A DNA stretch of 64,000 nt from Streptomyces ortus. GTDB lineage: Bacteria; Actinomycetota; Actinomycetes; Streptomycetales; Streptomycetaceae. Below the pieces are notes generated by a model. That model had not been told where the DNA came from. It made no database searches and saw only the letters and a program-made list of their open reading frames with translations. The stretch lies in assembly GCF_026341275.1 (NCBI RefSeq), contig NZ_JAIFZO010000002.1, positions 3,998,118 through 4,062,117 of the forward strand, read 5' to 3'. The translations under genes and the position numbers were made by a program. Below, piece after piece: positions 24,794-32,979 of this stretch (within the stretch, counting starts at the first letter, position 1; every line of letters begins with the position of its first letter).

Positions 24794-25713
24794 ACCGCCT
24801 CCCCCGGTTCGGCGATGCGGTCGAGCTGTTCGCGCAGGAACACCGCGACTCCCTTGGTGTTGAGTGGCTTGACCCCGTAAGCGGTGGCGCTGACCAGCAC
24901 GTCGCCCTTGTAGGCGGAGCAGACCATCAGGTCGAGCTTCTCCTCGGCGTCCTTCGGCGGCAGGAAGCACTGGGCGTTCCTGTGGCCCTCGATCTTCGGG
25001 CCCTTGCGGAAGATCTCCAGGGCGTCGAGGAACTCGTTCTGGAAGGTGGCGAGGTCGCGCACGGTCTTCTTGTCCATCTGGGACAGCACGATGTCGACCG
25101 TGAAGACCTTGCCGTTGTGGTCGAGGCTGTCGGACGGGCTGACGTAGCTGCGCATCGCCATGCCCTGGATGTGCTGCTTGTCGATCTGCTTCTCCAGGCG
25201 CAGCCGCTGGGAGCGGGGCAGGTCGCGGATCGACTGCTTGCGCAGTTCGGTGGCCTGCCGGCCGCTGAACCGGGAGTCGGAGCCGAACTCGTCGATGTCG
25301 GGGCCCCGGGTGAAGCCGTCGGCGTCGGGGTCGGTCTCGTAGGGCACGAGCAGGCCGGCAAGGCCGCTCTTGGCGCCGGCCGCCGCCTCCTTCGGCTCTC
25401 CGTCGTCCGCCGACTTCTTCGGGAACCGCCACACCGGGGCGCCGGCGTCACGGTCGGCGCCGTCGACGGCCACGGCGGTGAACCCGACACCACCGACGAC
25501 GGCGACGAGCAGCGCGCCGACCGCGACACCGGCGACGACCCGCGCGGGCCGCATGCGCCGCCGGGGCGCCACGGGCGTCTCCGTGGACGCGGCCTCGCGT
25601 GTCTCCGTGGACACGGTCTCGGGCACAGGCGTGGACGCGGTCTCGGGCGTAGGCGTGGGTGCGGCCTCGGGTGCGGGCGCGGGGGCGTCCGGTCCGGCGG
25701 GGTTCTCGTTCAC
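24790..25713 (-). CDS. single-pass membrane protein, middle of a three-gene operon
   Basis: This 307-residue protein has a Pro/Thr/Glu-rich cytoplasmic N-terminus (repeated ETxSTxTPE units), one membrane segment (VVAGVAVGALLVAVVGGVGFTAVAV) and an extracellular domain with a possible disulfide pair (QCFLPP and LMVCSA). It overlaps both neighbours by ATGA. No known family is recognised. Confidence 0.6.
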   Translation of the reverse strand: MNENPAGPDAPAPAPEAAPTPTPETASTPVPETVSTETREAASTETPVAPRRRMRPARVVAGVAVGALLVAVVGGVGFTAVAVDGADRDAGAPVWRFPKKSADDGEPKEAAAGAKSGLAGLLVPYETDPDADGFTRGPDIDEFGSDSRFSGRQATELRKQSIRDLPRSQRLRLEKQIDKQHIQGMAMRSYVSPSDSLDHNGKVFTVDIVLSQMDKKTVRDLATFQNEFLDALEIFRKGPKIEGHRNAQCFLPPKDAEEKLDLMVCSAYKGDVLVSATAYGVKPLNTKGVAVFLREQLDRIAEPGEAV

Positions 25714-26543
25714 AGCCGCTCCATCTGCCGCTCGGCCAGGTCCATGATCGTCTTCTTGGGGACCGGCTTCGTGTCGTAGATCCAGATCTCCATGGCGATG
25801 TCGCCGCGCCAGGCGTGTGCCTGGGCCGAGTACAGCGGCTGGTAGCCCGCCACCCGCTGGGGCTCGTCATGGACGTACGCCATGCCGTCCCCCGTACCGG
25901 GAACGGACCAGCTGTGGTTGTCGCCCAGGTCCTCGGCCCAGTAGTGCTGGCCTTCGGCGTTACCGGCCGCGGCGGTCTTCTCCTCCTGGCGGTACTGCAC
26001 GAGGCGGACCTCGACGTCGCGCGTACCGCTCTCGCTCCAGGTGGTGACGGCCGCCCGCCGGAACTCGTCACCGACGAGGTTGCGGAAGGCGTCGCCGGGC
26101 TTCGTGTACGAGTCGGCGTACTCGGCGAGCGTCATCCACTCGCCCTCGTCGTCGGTCGCGTAGGCGCCGTCCCCGGCCCCCTTCGGCCGCTCGACCAGCA
26201 GCTTGCGCAGGTCGCCGTCGACCTTCACCCGGCGGTCCTGCGCGGCCGACAGCGGCTCGGGGCCCTTGCCCTTGGCCTGCTCGACGACCGGCTGCGAGAG
26301 CGACGGCAGCCTGGTGGGCTCGCGGTCGGCCTGGACCAGGTAGCCGGCGCAGGTGCCGGCGATCGTCCCGAGCACGGCGGCCGTGGCAATCAGGAGCGTC
26401 GTACGCCCCCGTCGGCGCACCCGCGCCGCCACCGGACCGGAACCCGGCGCTTCTGTTCCTGCAAACGCTTCAGGTCTTTCAGGTACTTCAGGTACTTCGG
26501 GTACTTCGGGTCTTTCGGGTACTTCCAAGACGTCGTCCCCCAC
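25710..26543 (-). CDS. single-pass membrane protein, first of a three-gene operon
   Basis: This 277-residue protein starts MGDDVLEVPERPEVPEVPEV, a Pro/Glu/Val repeat. One membrane segment (TLLIATAAVLGTIAGTCAGYLV) is followed by an extracellular domain of about 200 residues ending in AERQMERL. The stop overlaps the next start. The repeat is visible in DNA as GGTACTTC-like units at about 26470-26530. The family is unknown; the operon structure supports a shared function with the two following proteins. Confidence 0.6.
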   Translation of the reverse strand: MGDDVLEVPERPEVPEVPEVPERPEAFAGTEAPGSGPVAARVRRRGRTTLLIATAAVLGTIAGTCAGYLVQADREPTRLPSLSQPVVEQAKGKGPEPLSAAQDRRVKVDGDLRKLLVERPKGAGDGAYATDDEGEWMTLAEYADSYTKPGDAFRNLVGDEFRRAAVTTWSESGTRDVEVRLVQYRQEEKTAAAGNAEGQHYWAEDLGDNHSWSVPGTGDGMAYVHDEPQRVAGYQPLYSAQAHAWRGDIAMEIWIYDTKPVPKKTIMDLAERQMERL

Positions 26544-26632
26544 AGAACGCGAAAGGCGGATTCCGTATCCGCGCGCACAGGAGACCCCTGACCCACTCCC
26601 CGGGTTGCAGCGGAGTTGATTACGATTCGGCC

Positions 26633-26995
26633 ATGGCGAAGAAGCTCGTGATCAAGGTGACGGCAGGGGCCGACGCCCCGGAACGCTGCTCGCAGGCCTT
26701 CACGGTGGCCGCGGTCGCGGTGGCCAGCGGGGTGGACGTCTCGCTCTGGCTCACCGGGGAGTCCGCGTGGTTCGCGCTGCCCGGCCGCGCCGCCGAGTTC
26801 GAGCTCCCGCACGCGGCCCCGCTCCCCGACCTGCTCGACTCGATCCTGGCCGGCGGCCGTCTCACCCTGTGCACGCAGTGCGCGGCCCGCCGTGACATCT
26901 CCGAGAAGGACGTCCTCGACGGCGTACGGATCGCGGGCGCGCAGGTCTTCGTGCAGGAGGCCCTGGCGGACGACGCGCAGGCACTCGTCTACTGA
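26633..26995 (+). CDS. DsrE-family protein
   Basis: This 120-residue cytoplasmic protein is similar to DsrE/peroxiredoxin-like sulfur-relay proteins. It begins KKLVIKVTAG and carries a Cys pair (LCTQCAAR). It is divergent from the three-gene membrane operon and convergent with the DUF3099 gene. A sulfur-handling role would fit the nearby sulfurtransferase but is not proven. Confidence 0.78.
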   Translation: MAKKLVIKVTAGADAPERCSQAFTVAAVAVASGVDVSLWLTGESAWFALPGRAAEFELPHAAPLPDLLDSILAGGRLTLCTQCAARRDISEKDVLDGVRIAGAQVFVQEALADDAQALVY

Positions 26996-27023
26996 GGAGT
27001 GCCGCCGTCAGCGGCAACCGGGC

Positions 27024-27284
27024 CTACCGGCGGCGCTTCTTCCCGTCCAGCTCGTCCCACCACTCGTCGGACCTGTGGTCGCCCGAGGGGTCGTCCCACC
27101 AGCGGTCGTCGGGGCCCCGGCGGTTGGCCGTCATCGCGGCGAGCGGCGGGATCACCATCGCCACGACGCACATGCCGACGGCCACGGGGACCGACCAGAG
27201 CCGCACGACTCCCCAGGCCAGCACGAACAACCCGATGCACGTCCCCATCATGGCGAAGTAGACGTGCCGCCTTCGCGCATACAT
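27024..27284 (-). CDS. DUF3099 family membrane protein
   Basis: This 86-residue protein has two membrane segments (YFAMMGTCIGLFVLAWGVV and VAVGMCVVAMVIPPLAAM) and a C-terminal Asp/Trp-rich, then basic tail (DDRWWDDP, DGKKRRR). It matches the actinobacterial DUF3099 layout; function unknown. Confidence 0.75.
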   Translation of the reverse strand: MYARRRHVYFAMMGTCIGLFVLAWGVVRLWSVPVAVGMCVVAMVIPPLAAMTANRRGPDDRWWDDPSGDHRSDEWWDELDGKKRRR

Positions 27285-27426
27285 ACGTCCAGGGTAAGCC
27301 GGTTCCGGGCAAGCGGGACAAGCCGAAGGGCCACACCCCGTACCGGAAAGCGTCCAACCCCCGGGGGTGCGGCCCTTCGGCCGTTCATACGGTGCGAACC
27401 GCCGGACGGTTCAAGTGGTTCGGAGT

Positions 27427-27714
27427 TCAGACGGCGATGGCCACCTCGGCCAGGCCGCCCGTCTGGGCGACGACCGTACGGTCGGCCGTGCCGCCCGGCA
27501 CGAGGGCGCGAACGGTCCAGGTGCCCTCGGCCGCGTAGAACCGGAACTGTCCGGTCGCCGAGGTCGGGACCTCGGCGGTGAACTCGCCCGTCGAGTCCAG
27601 CAGGCGGACGTAGCCCACCACCGGCTCGCCGTCCTTGGTCACCTGACCCTGGATGGTGGTCTCACCGGGCTTGATCGTCGAGGCGTCGGGGCCGCCGGCC
27701 TTCGCTCCACACAT
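27427..27714 (-). CDS. DUF1416 (SseC-like) protein
   Basis: This 95-residue protein begins MCGAKAGGPD and contains one Ig-like/transthyretin-like beta fold (TTIQGQVTKDGEPVVGYVRLLDS). The family is found beside thiosulfate sulfurtransferases in actinobacteria (SseC in mycobacteria). Here it follows the sulfurtransferase by 51 bases on the same strand, so co-transcription is likely. Its precise role in sulfur metabolism is not established. Confidence 0.85.
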   Translation of the reverse strand: MCGAKAGGPDASTIKPGETTIQGQVTKDGEPVVGYVRLLDSTGEFTAEVPTSATGQFRFYAAEGTWTVRALVPGGTADRTVVAQTGGLAEVAIAV

Positions 27715-27765
27715 GTTTCGTTTCCGTCCTTGAGTCCTGGTGGCCGTGAGGGGCGGCCCGGAGGG

Positions 27766-28611
27766 TTACTTGTTGGCGCCGAGCTCGATCGGCACACCGA
27801 CGAGGGAGCCGTACTCGGTCCACGAGCCGTCGTAGTTCTTGACGTTCTCGACGCCGAGCAGCTCGTGCAGCACGAACCAGGTGAGCGCGGAACGCTCACC
27901 GATGCGGCACAGGGCGATGGTGTCCTTCGACAGGTCGACCTGCTCGTCCTCGTAGAGGGCCTTGAGCTCGTCGTCCGACTTGAAGGTGCCGTCGTCGTTG
28001 GCGTTCTTCGACCACGGGATGTTGCGCGAGGACGGCACGTGGCCGGGGCGCTGCGACTGCTCCTGCGGCAGGTGCGCGGGGGCGAGCAGCTTGCCGGAGA
28101 ACTCGTCGGGCGAACGGACGTCGACGATGTTCTGCGAGCCGATCGCGGCGACGACGTCGTCACGGAAGGCGCGGATCGCTTTGTTCTGCGGCTTGGCCTT
28201 GTATTCGGTCGTGGGGCGCTCGGGGACCTGCGAACCGTCGACGAGGTCGCGGGAGTCGAGCTCCCACTTCTTGCGGCCGCCGTCGAGGAGCTTCACGTTC
28301 TCGTGGCCGTAGAGCTTGAAGTACCAGTAGGCGTAGGACGCGAACCAGTTGTTGTTGCCGCCGTAGAGGACGACCAGGGTGTCGTTGGCGATGCCCTTGC
28401 CGGAGAGGAGCTTCTCGAAGCCCTCCTGGTCGATGAAGTCACGGCGGACCGGGTCCTGGAGGTCCTTGGTCCAGTCGATCCGGATGGCGTTCTTGATGTG
28501 GTTCTTCTCGTACGCGGACGTGTCCTCGTCGACCTCGACGACGGCCACGTTCGGGTCGTCCAGGTGCTCCTGGACCCAGTCGGCGTCTACCAGGACGTCA
28601 CTGCGGCTCAT
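27766..28611 (-). CDS. thiosulfate sulfurtransferase (rhodanese)
   Basis: This 281-residue enzyme has two rhodanese domains. The N-terminal one (1-140) is inactive; the C-terminal one (150-281) carries the persulfide-forming Cys235 in the loop LCRIGERS. It moves the sulfane sulfur of thiosulfate to cyanide or another thiol acceptor. It lies downstream of a Cys-containing leader peptide (28777-28857) and upstream of the DUF1416 gene. The equivalent in S. coelicolor is, as I recall, SCO4164. Confidence 0.9.
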   Translation of the reverse strand: MSRSDVLVDADWVQEHLDDPNVAVVEVDEDTSAYEKNHIKNAIRIDWTKDLQDPVRRDFIDQEGFEKLLSGKGIANDTLVVLYGGNNNWFASYAYWYFKLYGHENVKLLDGGRKKWELDSRDLVDGSQVPERPTTEYKAKPQNKAIRAFRDDVVAAIGSQNIVDVRSPDEFSGKLLAPAHLPQEQSQRPGHVPSSRNIPWSKNANDDGTFKSDDELKALYEDEQVDLSKDTIALCRIGERSALTWFVLHELLGVENVKNYDGSWTEYGSLVGVPIELGANK

Positions 28612-28776
28612 GCTCGTTCTCCTCCGGGGCAGTTACGGCGGGGCTGTGCGTCGGTGCGGGGTGCTGGGGTGCGGGTACGCGCTCTGCGGCCGGGGCCGCA
28701 CGGGCGTACGCGGCGCGGGGGTGGCCCCGACAAGAGGAGTCGAGGGGCCGGTGCGCGGAAGGACGAGGGCTTCCGC

Positions 28777-28857
28777 TCAGAAGGTGCGACAGAGCATGGC
28801 GGCGACGCGGCACAGGTCTACTGCCCGCCGCTTCGTGAGGTCCGCCTGTTGCGTCAT
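28777..28857 (-). CDS. cysteine-containing leader peptide
   Basis: This 26-codon open frame, starting at ATG 28857, contains the hallmark DLCRVAAMLCR with two Cys and ends RTF. Such peptides precede sulfur and cysteine genes in actinobacteria and are thought to sense cysteine by ribosome stalling. It lies 165 bases upstream of the sulfurtransferase start on the same strand, as expected for attenuation control of that operon. Confidence 0.75.
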   Translation of the reverse strand: MTQQADLTKRRAVDLCRVAAMLCRTF

Positions 28858-29117
28858 GCCGTCGATCGTAGGGACGGAAAGCCGGACATGTCACCGGCGT
28901 GTCGCATGTTGAGACGCGATCGTCCGCGATGTGGGATGCGAGGGGCGCGCGGTCTGCCCTCGCGCGCCCTGTGGGTCCTCGGGACGGGCACGGCCCGGGT
29001 CCCGCCGCCCGCCGATCTGCTGTGCGGACGGCTCCGTCTCGCCTTTCGGACGGTCGGCGGTTCCCCCGCGAGATCGGTACGTCCGCGAGACCGGTACGTC
29101 GTCGGCCGTTGTGCCTA

Positions 29118-29876
29118 CTACCCGACGAGGCTGACGTCCGAACCCTTCACCTTGATGTCGACGCCCTTGGCCGCCGCCTCCACCTTGTCGAGCTTGATGC
29201 CGCCCGGCAGGCCGTCGATCTTCTGCTGGAAGTCGGTGATCAGACGGACCTTGTCCTCGGCGAGCTGCACGCCCAGGTTGGGGAGGGAGTCCGCGTTCAC
29301 CATGACGTTGTCGCCCTTGACGCTGACCGAGCTGAGCACGGAGACCGGGCGGGGCAGCTTCGTGCCGAGCACGGTGGCCTCCACCTCGACCTTGATCTTG
29401 CCGTTGCCGCCGTCGGAGAGGCCGACGACCTGGGCGGTGACGCCGGTCGCGACGTCCACGGGCTCGGCCTTGGCCGCCTTCAGGAGCTCGGCGTACGAGA
29501 TCGTCGCCGTGCCCGTGGCGGTGGCCGCCTTCGCGGAGCTGTAGTCGCCGGAGAACGCGACGCCGCGCATCTGTGCGGTGAGGTTGTCGATGCGGATCTT
29601 GGCGGGGACGTCGGCGTCCGTGCCGTTCGCCGCGCCGCTCGTGTCGGCCTCGTAGTCCTTGATGCCGACCTGCACCTCGTCCAGTTCGCCGCCGGCCACC
29701 TGGGTGAGGAAGGGGAAGCCCTTGATCGAGACGTCCGGGGTGGTGGAGAGGTTCTCGTTGGCCTTGAGGCGGTCCGCCGCCTCGTCCTCGGCGAAGCCGA
29801 CGGCCACGCGGTCGGCGATGACGAAGAGGCCGCCGAGGACGATGGTCACGATCAGAAGTATTCGCAATGCTCGCAT
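29118..29876 (-). CDS. DUF2993 / LmeA-like lipid-binding protein
   Basis: This is a 252-residue envelope protein. An N-terminal signal anchor (LRILLIVTIVLGGLFVIADRVAV) is followed by a tubular-lipid-binding-type DUF2993 domain with the GFPFLTQVAGGELDEV motif. In mycobacteria the relative LmeA helps lipomannan elongation. ATG 29876 (MRALRILL) is preferred over the upstream ATG at 29894. It stands alone on the minus strand. Confidence 0.82.
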   Translation of the reverse strand: MRALRILLIVTIVLGGLFVIADRVAVGFAEDEAADRLKANENLSTTPDVSIKGFPFLTQVAGGELDEVQVGIKDYEADTSGAANGTDADVPAKIRIDNLTAQMRGVAFSGDYSSAKAATATGTATISYAELLKAAKAEPVDVATGVTAQVVGLSDGGNGKIKVEVEATVLGTKLPRPVSVLSSVSVKGDNVMVNADSLPNLGVQLAEDKVRLITDFQQKIDGLPGGIKLDKVEAAAKGVDIKVKGSDVSLVG

Positions 29877-30069
29877 GTTTCCGTGTTCCCCCACCTCGGC
29901 CGGTCTTCTGTACGCGAGGGTAACCCCGGGCGGGGGGCCTCCGGCCGGGGGACGGATCTGTTGTCGATCAGCTGTGACAGGGGGTGGCCGTGATCAGGCC
30001 TTTTCCCGCCCCCGCCGCCCCTACCCGTTCCCGACCACATATGGGGGCTGCGCCCCCTCGCCCCCCTTT

Positions 30070-30149
30070 GTCCTCAAACGCCGGACGGGCTGAGATGTAG
30101 CCGGACGGGCTGAAGATGCGCATCTTCAGCCCGTCCGGCGTTTGAGGAC
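30070..30149. terminator. nested inverted repeat / bidirectional terminator
   Basis: Bases 30100-30139 form a perfect 40-base palindrome (20-base arms, no loop) beginning GCCGGACGGGCTGAAGATGC. An outer left copy (30070-30093) can pair instead with the right arm extended to 30149 (TTTGAGGAC). The ACGCCGGACGGGCTG core is a dispersed Streptomyces repeat, and another copy lies near 63009. The rest of the 29877-30241 gap holds no supported gene. Confidence 0.7.
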
Positions 30150-30241
30150 GAGCGCGGAGCGCGATCAGGGGGCGAGGGGCGCAGCCCCATGCAGTGACGG
30201 GAAGGGTAGGGGCGGCGGGGGCGAGGAAAGAGGAAAAAAGG

Positions 30242-31510
30242 TCAGATCAGGGCTCGGCCCAGCAGATAGACCGCCGGGGCCGCCGCCGCGAGCGGCAGCG
30301 CCACGCCCGCCGTGAAGTGCACGAACCTCGACGGATAGTCGTAACTCGCGACCCGGTGCCCGACCAGCGCACACACCCCCGCCCCGGCCCCGAGCACAGC
30401 CCCGCCCGCACCGAGATCCGTGACCCCGCCCATGGCGACCCCCGCCCCCGCCGCCGCGAGCACCGCCACCACGACCGACGCCGCCGTCGGCAGCGGAAGG
30501 GCGCGGGCCAGCACGGCCACCGCGACCGCCACCCCGCCCACGACCACCGCGTCCGGCTCCGCCGCGAGATACCCCGTAGCGATGATCGCCAGCGCCGCCG
30601 AGACGACCGTGGCCATCAGACCGAGCATCCGCTCGTCGGCCCCGGCACGGCTGCGCAACTGCAGAACCAGGGTCAGCAGGACCCACACGCCGAGCGTGCC
30701 GAGAATCGCGGCGGGGGCGTTCTCGCGCCCGGCCACGAGCAGGGCCACGTCCGCCGTGAGCGCACCCGCGAAGGCGAGCGCGATGCCCTGCCGCGCGGGC
30801 CACATCCCGTTGAGCCGGAACCAGCCCGCCGCCGTCACCGCCTGCAGGATCACCAGCGGTACGACCAGCGCGTACTGCCCGACCGCCGCCGCGCCGGCGA
30901 GCAGCAGTCCGAGGACCCCCGTCAGCACGGCCGGCTGTGCGCCGGGCTCGATGATCGGCGAACGTCCCTCGGCGCGGGCACGCTGTGCGTCGGTGACCCG
31001 GGTGTTGCCGGTGACGGTCGCGGGACCGTAACCGTCGGCACCGCCCGGAGCGGGAGCAGGCGCGGAAGCAGGCGCAAGCGCGGCGCCGGGCGCGGGGTTC
31101 GCTCCGACCGGAGCCTGCTGACCGGGCATGGGCTGCCCGACCACCCCGTACTGAGCCCCGTACGGCTGCTGCTGCGCCCCGTACGTCCCGTACGCCGCCT
31201 CCGCCGGACCCTGCTGCGGCAGATACGCCGTGTCAGCGGCCGGAGCCGCCGGAGCAGCCGACCGGAGCGGCGGCTGGACCTGCGTCTCCCAGGTCTGGCC
31301 CTCCCACTGCTGGGTGTACTGCTGCTGCGCGGCGGCCTCGTCGTACTGCTGCTGCCCCGGCCACCCGGCCTGCGGCGCCTGTTGCCCCTGCTGCGCCTGC
31401 GGCACTTGCTGCTGGTACGGGTCGTATCCCTCGTAAGGGACCTGGCCCTGGTTCTGCCCTTGGCCCTGATACGGACCCTCGTAGGGCCCCTCGTACGGCT
31501 GATCGCTCAT
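30242..31510 (-). CDS. polytopic membrane protein with Gln/Tyr/Pro-rich N-terminus
   Basis: This 422-residue protein has a first ~190 residues that are disordered (EGPYEGPYQGQGQNQ-type repeats, then Pro/Ala). About seven or eight membrane segments follow to the C-terminus (RALI). Function unknown. ATG 31510 has AGGAGGG upstream. It follows the MoaD-like gene closely (7 bases), so co-expression is likely. Confidence 0.75.
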   Translation of the reverse strand: MSDQPYEGPYEGPYQGQGQNQGQVPYEGYDPYQQQVPQAQQGQQAPQAGWPGQQQYDEAAAQQQYTQQWEGQTWETQVQPPLRSAAPAAPAADTAYLPQQGPAEAAYGTYGAQQQPYGAQYGVVGQPMPGQQAPVGANPAPGAALAPASAPAPAPGGADGYGPATVTGNTRVTDAQRARAEGRSPIIEPGAQPAVLTGVLGLLLAGAAAVGQYALVVPLVILQAVTAAGWFRLNGMWPARQGIALAFAGALTADVALLVAGRENAPAAILGTLGVWVLLTLVLQLRSRAGADERMLGLMATVVSAALAIIATGYLAAEPDAVVVGGVAVAVAVLARALPLPTAASVVVAVLAAAGAGVAMGGVTDLGAGGAVLGAGAGVCALVGHRVASYDYPSRFVHFTAGVALPLAAAAPAVYLLGRALI

Positions 31511-31517
31511 CGTCCCG

Positions 31518-31772
31518 TCACCCTCCTGCGAACGGCGGGAGCACCTCGACCGTGCCGCCCTCGGCCAGCCGTACCGTCTCATGTCCGCGGGTACCCACGG
31601 GATCGCCGTCGATGAGGAACGAGCATCGCAGCAGGACGCGGGCGAGTTCGCCGGAGTGTCGTGCGCGTGCCGCGTCCAGCGCCTGCGCGAGGGTCTCCGC
31701 CTCGTACGGCTCCTCGGCGACGCCTGCCGCGGCCTTGGCGGCGGCCCAGTAACGCACTGTGCCCTGTGCCAT
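31518..31772 (-). CDS. MoaD/ThiS-family sulfur carrier protein
   Basis: This 84-residue beta-grasp protein ends in the diagnostic Gly-Gly (PPFAGG) that is adenylated and thiocarboxylated. It starts MAQGTVRYWAAAKAAAG, with AGGAACC before the ATG. Members serve in molybdopterin, thiamine or cysteine synthesis; there is no partner enzyme next to it that would settle which. Confidence 0.85.
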   Translation of the reverse strand: MAQGTVRYWAAAKAAAGVAEEPYEAETLAQALDAARARHSGELARVLLRCSFLIDGDPVGTRGHETVRLAEGGTVEVLPPFAGG

Positions 31773-31842
31773 CTGGTTCCTCGATCTTCGGTCAGCTGTG
31801 CGGGAAACGGGTTACGGACCCCGTCAGGCTAGGCCCTGTCGA

Positions 31843-32781
31843 CTAACCCGCGTGCGCGGCGGCCCATTCCGCGACGCGGGACAGGAGCCGGTCGTCCGCC
31901 GCGTTCTCCGCGTGGCCCATGCCGCGCTCCAGCCACAGGTCCGCGTGGCCGCCGGACGCGGCGGCCAGCATCCGCGGATGGTCCAGCGGAAAGTAGCCGT
32001 CGCGGTCGCCGTGGACGATCAGGAGGGGCGTGGGGGCGATGAGGGGAACCGACTCCACCGGTGAGGACGGGACCGGGTCCCATTCGCGGTGATAGATGCG
32101 GGTTCGCAGACCGTAGCGGCCGACCGCGCGGCCCATCGGGCGGGTTACCAGCCAGTGCAGGCGCCGCATAGGGGCCGTACCCCGGTAGTACCAGCGGGCG
32201 GGTGCGCTGACCGAAACCACCGCGTCCGAATGCGCTCCCGTGCGCCCCTCGTGCTCCCGCTCGCTCTTCGGGTGCAGGGCCGCGTGCCGGAGCACCACCG
32301 AGCCGCCCATGGAGAAGCCGACGGTGGCCACCCGGGTGTGACCGAGTTCTCTCGCCCACTCCACCGCCGCCGCCAGATCGAGCACCTCGCGGTCGCCGAC
32401 CGTGGAGCGTCCGCCGGAGGCGCCGTGGCCGCGGAAGGAGAACGTGACCACGGCCGCGTACTGCGCGAACGCCGTGGCCGCCCGCCGGACGTGCGGACGG
32501 TCCAGATCGCCCGTGAAGCCGTGCGCGACCACGATGACCAGGCCGGTTCCGCGTTCGGCCGCGTCGAGTCCACCGGATGCGTCAGATGGGCCGGAGGTGT
32601 CCGATGTGTTCGTTCCGGGCTCGTACGCGGCGTCGATCGTCACCCCGTCGGCGGTACGCAGAAACTTTCTCAGCACCCCTCGGGAAGATCGTTCGGCGGC
32701 ACTTTCCGTACATCCACCCGCCGTCTCAGGTTCTGGACGAATGAAAGATCGCGTCACATGACCTGCCGGACCTTGGCTCAT
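31843..32781 (-). CDS. alpha/beta hydrolase
   Basis: This 312-residue enzyme has the nucleophile elbow GFSMGG, the acid in LLIVHGDRDGYFP and the catalytic His in GMGHAEN. The oxyanion HG is in VVAHGFTGD. The substrate is unknown; the short-chain esterase/peptidase group is most similar by eye. AAGGAGAA lies nine bases before ATG 32781. It is divergent from glnR. Confidence 0.82.
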   Translation of the reverse strand: MSQGPAGHVTRSFIRPEPETAGGCTESAAERSSRGVLRKFLRTADGVTIDAAYEPGTNTSDTSGPSDASGGLDAAERGTGLVIVVAHGFTGDLDRPHVRRAATAFAQYAAVVTFSFRGHGASGGRSTVGDREVLDLAAAVEWARELGHTRVATVGFSMGGSVVLRHAALHPKSEREHEGRTGAHSDAVVSVSAPARWYYRGTAPMRRLHWLVTRPMGRAVGRYGLRTRIYHREWDPVPSSPVESVPLIAPTPLLIVHGDRDGYFPLDHPRMLAAASGGHADLWLERGMGHAENAADDRLLSRVAEWAAAHAG

Positions 32782-32852
32782 GTGGGCTATTCTCCTTGGC
32801 AGAGGACTCGGGCAGCGAAGCCCCCGGGTCCTTTTGCGCTTTCTGGAGCGTT

Positions 32853-32873
32853 GTATACGAACGCTGTATACGA
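32853..32873. promoter_or_regulatory. twin GTATACGA boxes upstream of glnR
   Basis: Two GTATACGA copies, 13 bases apart (32853-32860 and 32866-32873), lie in the divergent region between the hydrolase and glnR, about 107 bases before glnR. They include A/T-rich hexamers that could be -10 boxes or a regulator site. Confidence 0.35.
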
Positions 32874-32979
32874 CGTTGAGCAGTGCCGAAAACGTCCTCG
32901 CAGGGACCGAGGAGGAACCAGACGTTATGGGCGAGCGAACCGTGCGTGACCGTAGGACGACCCAGGCAGGTGGGGCGCG

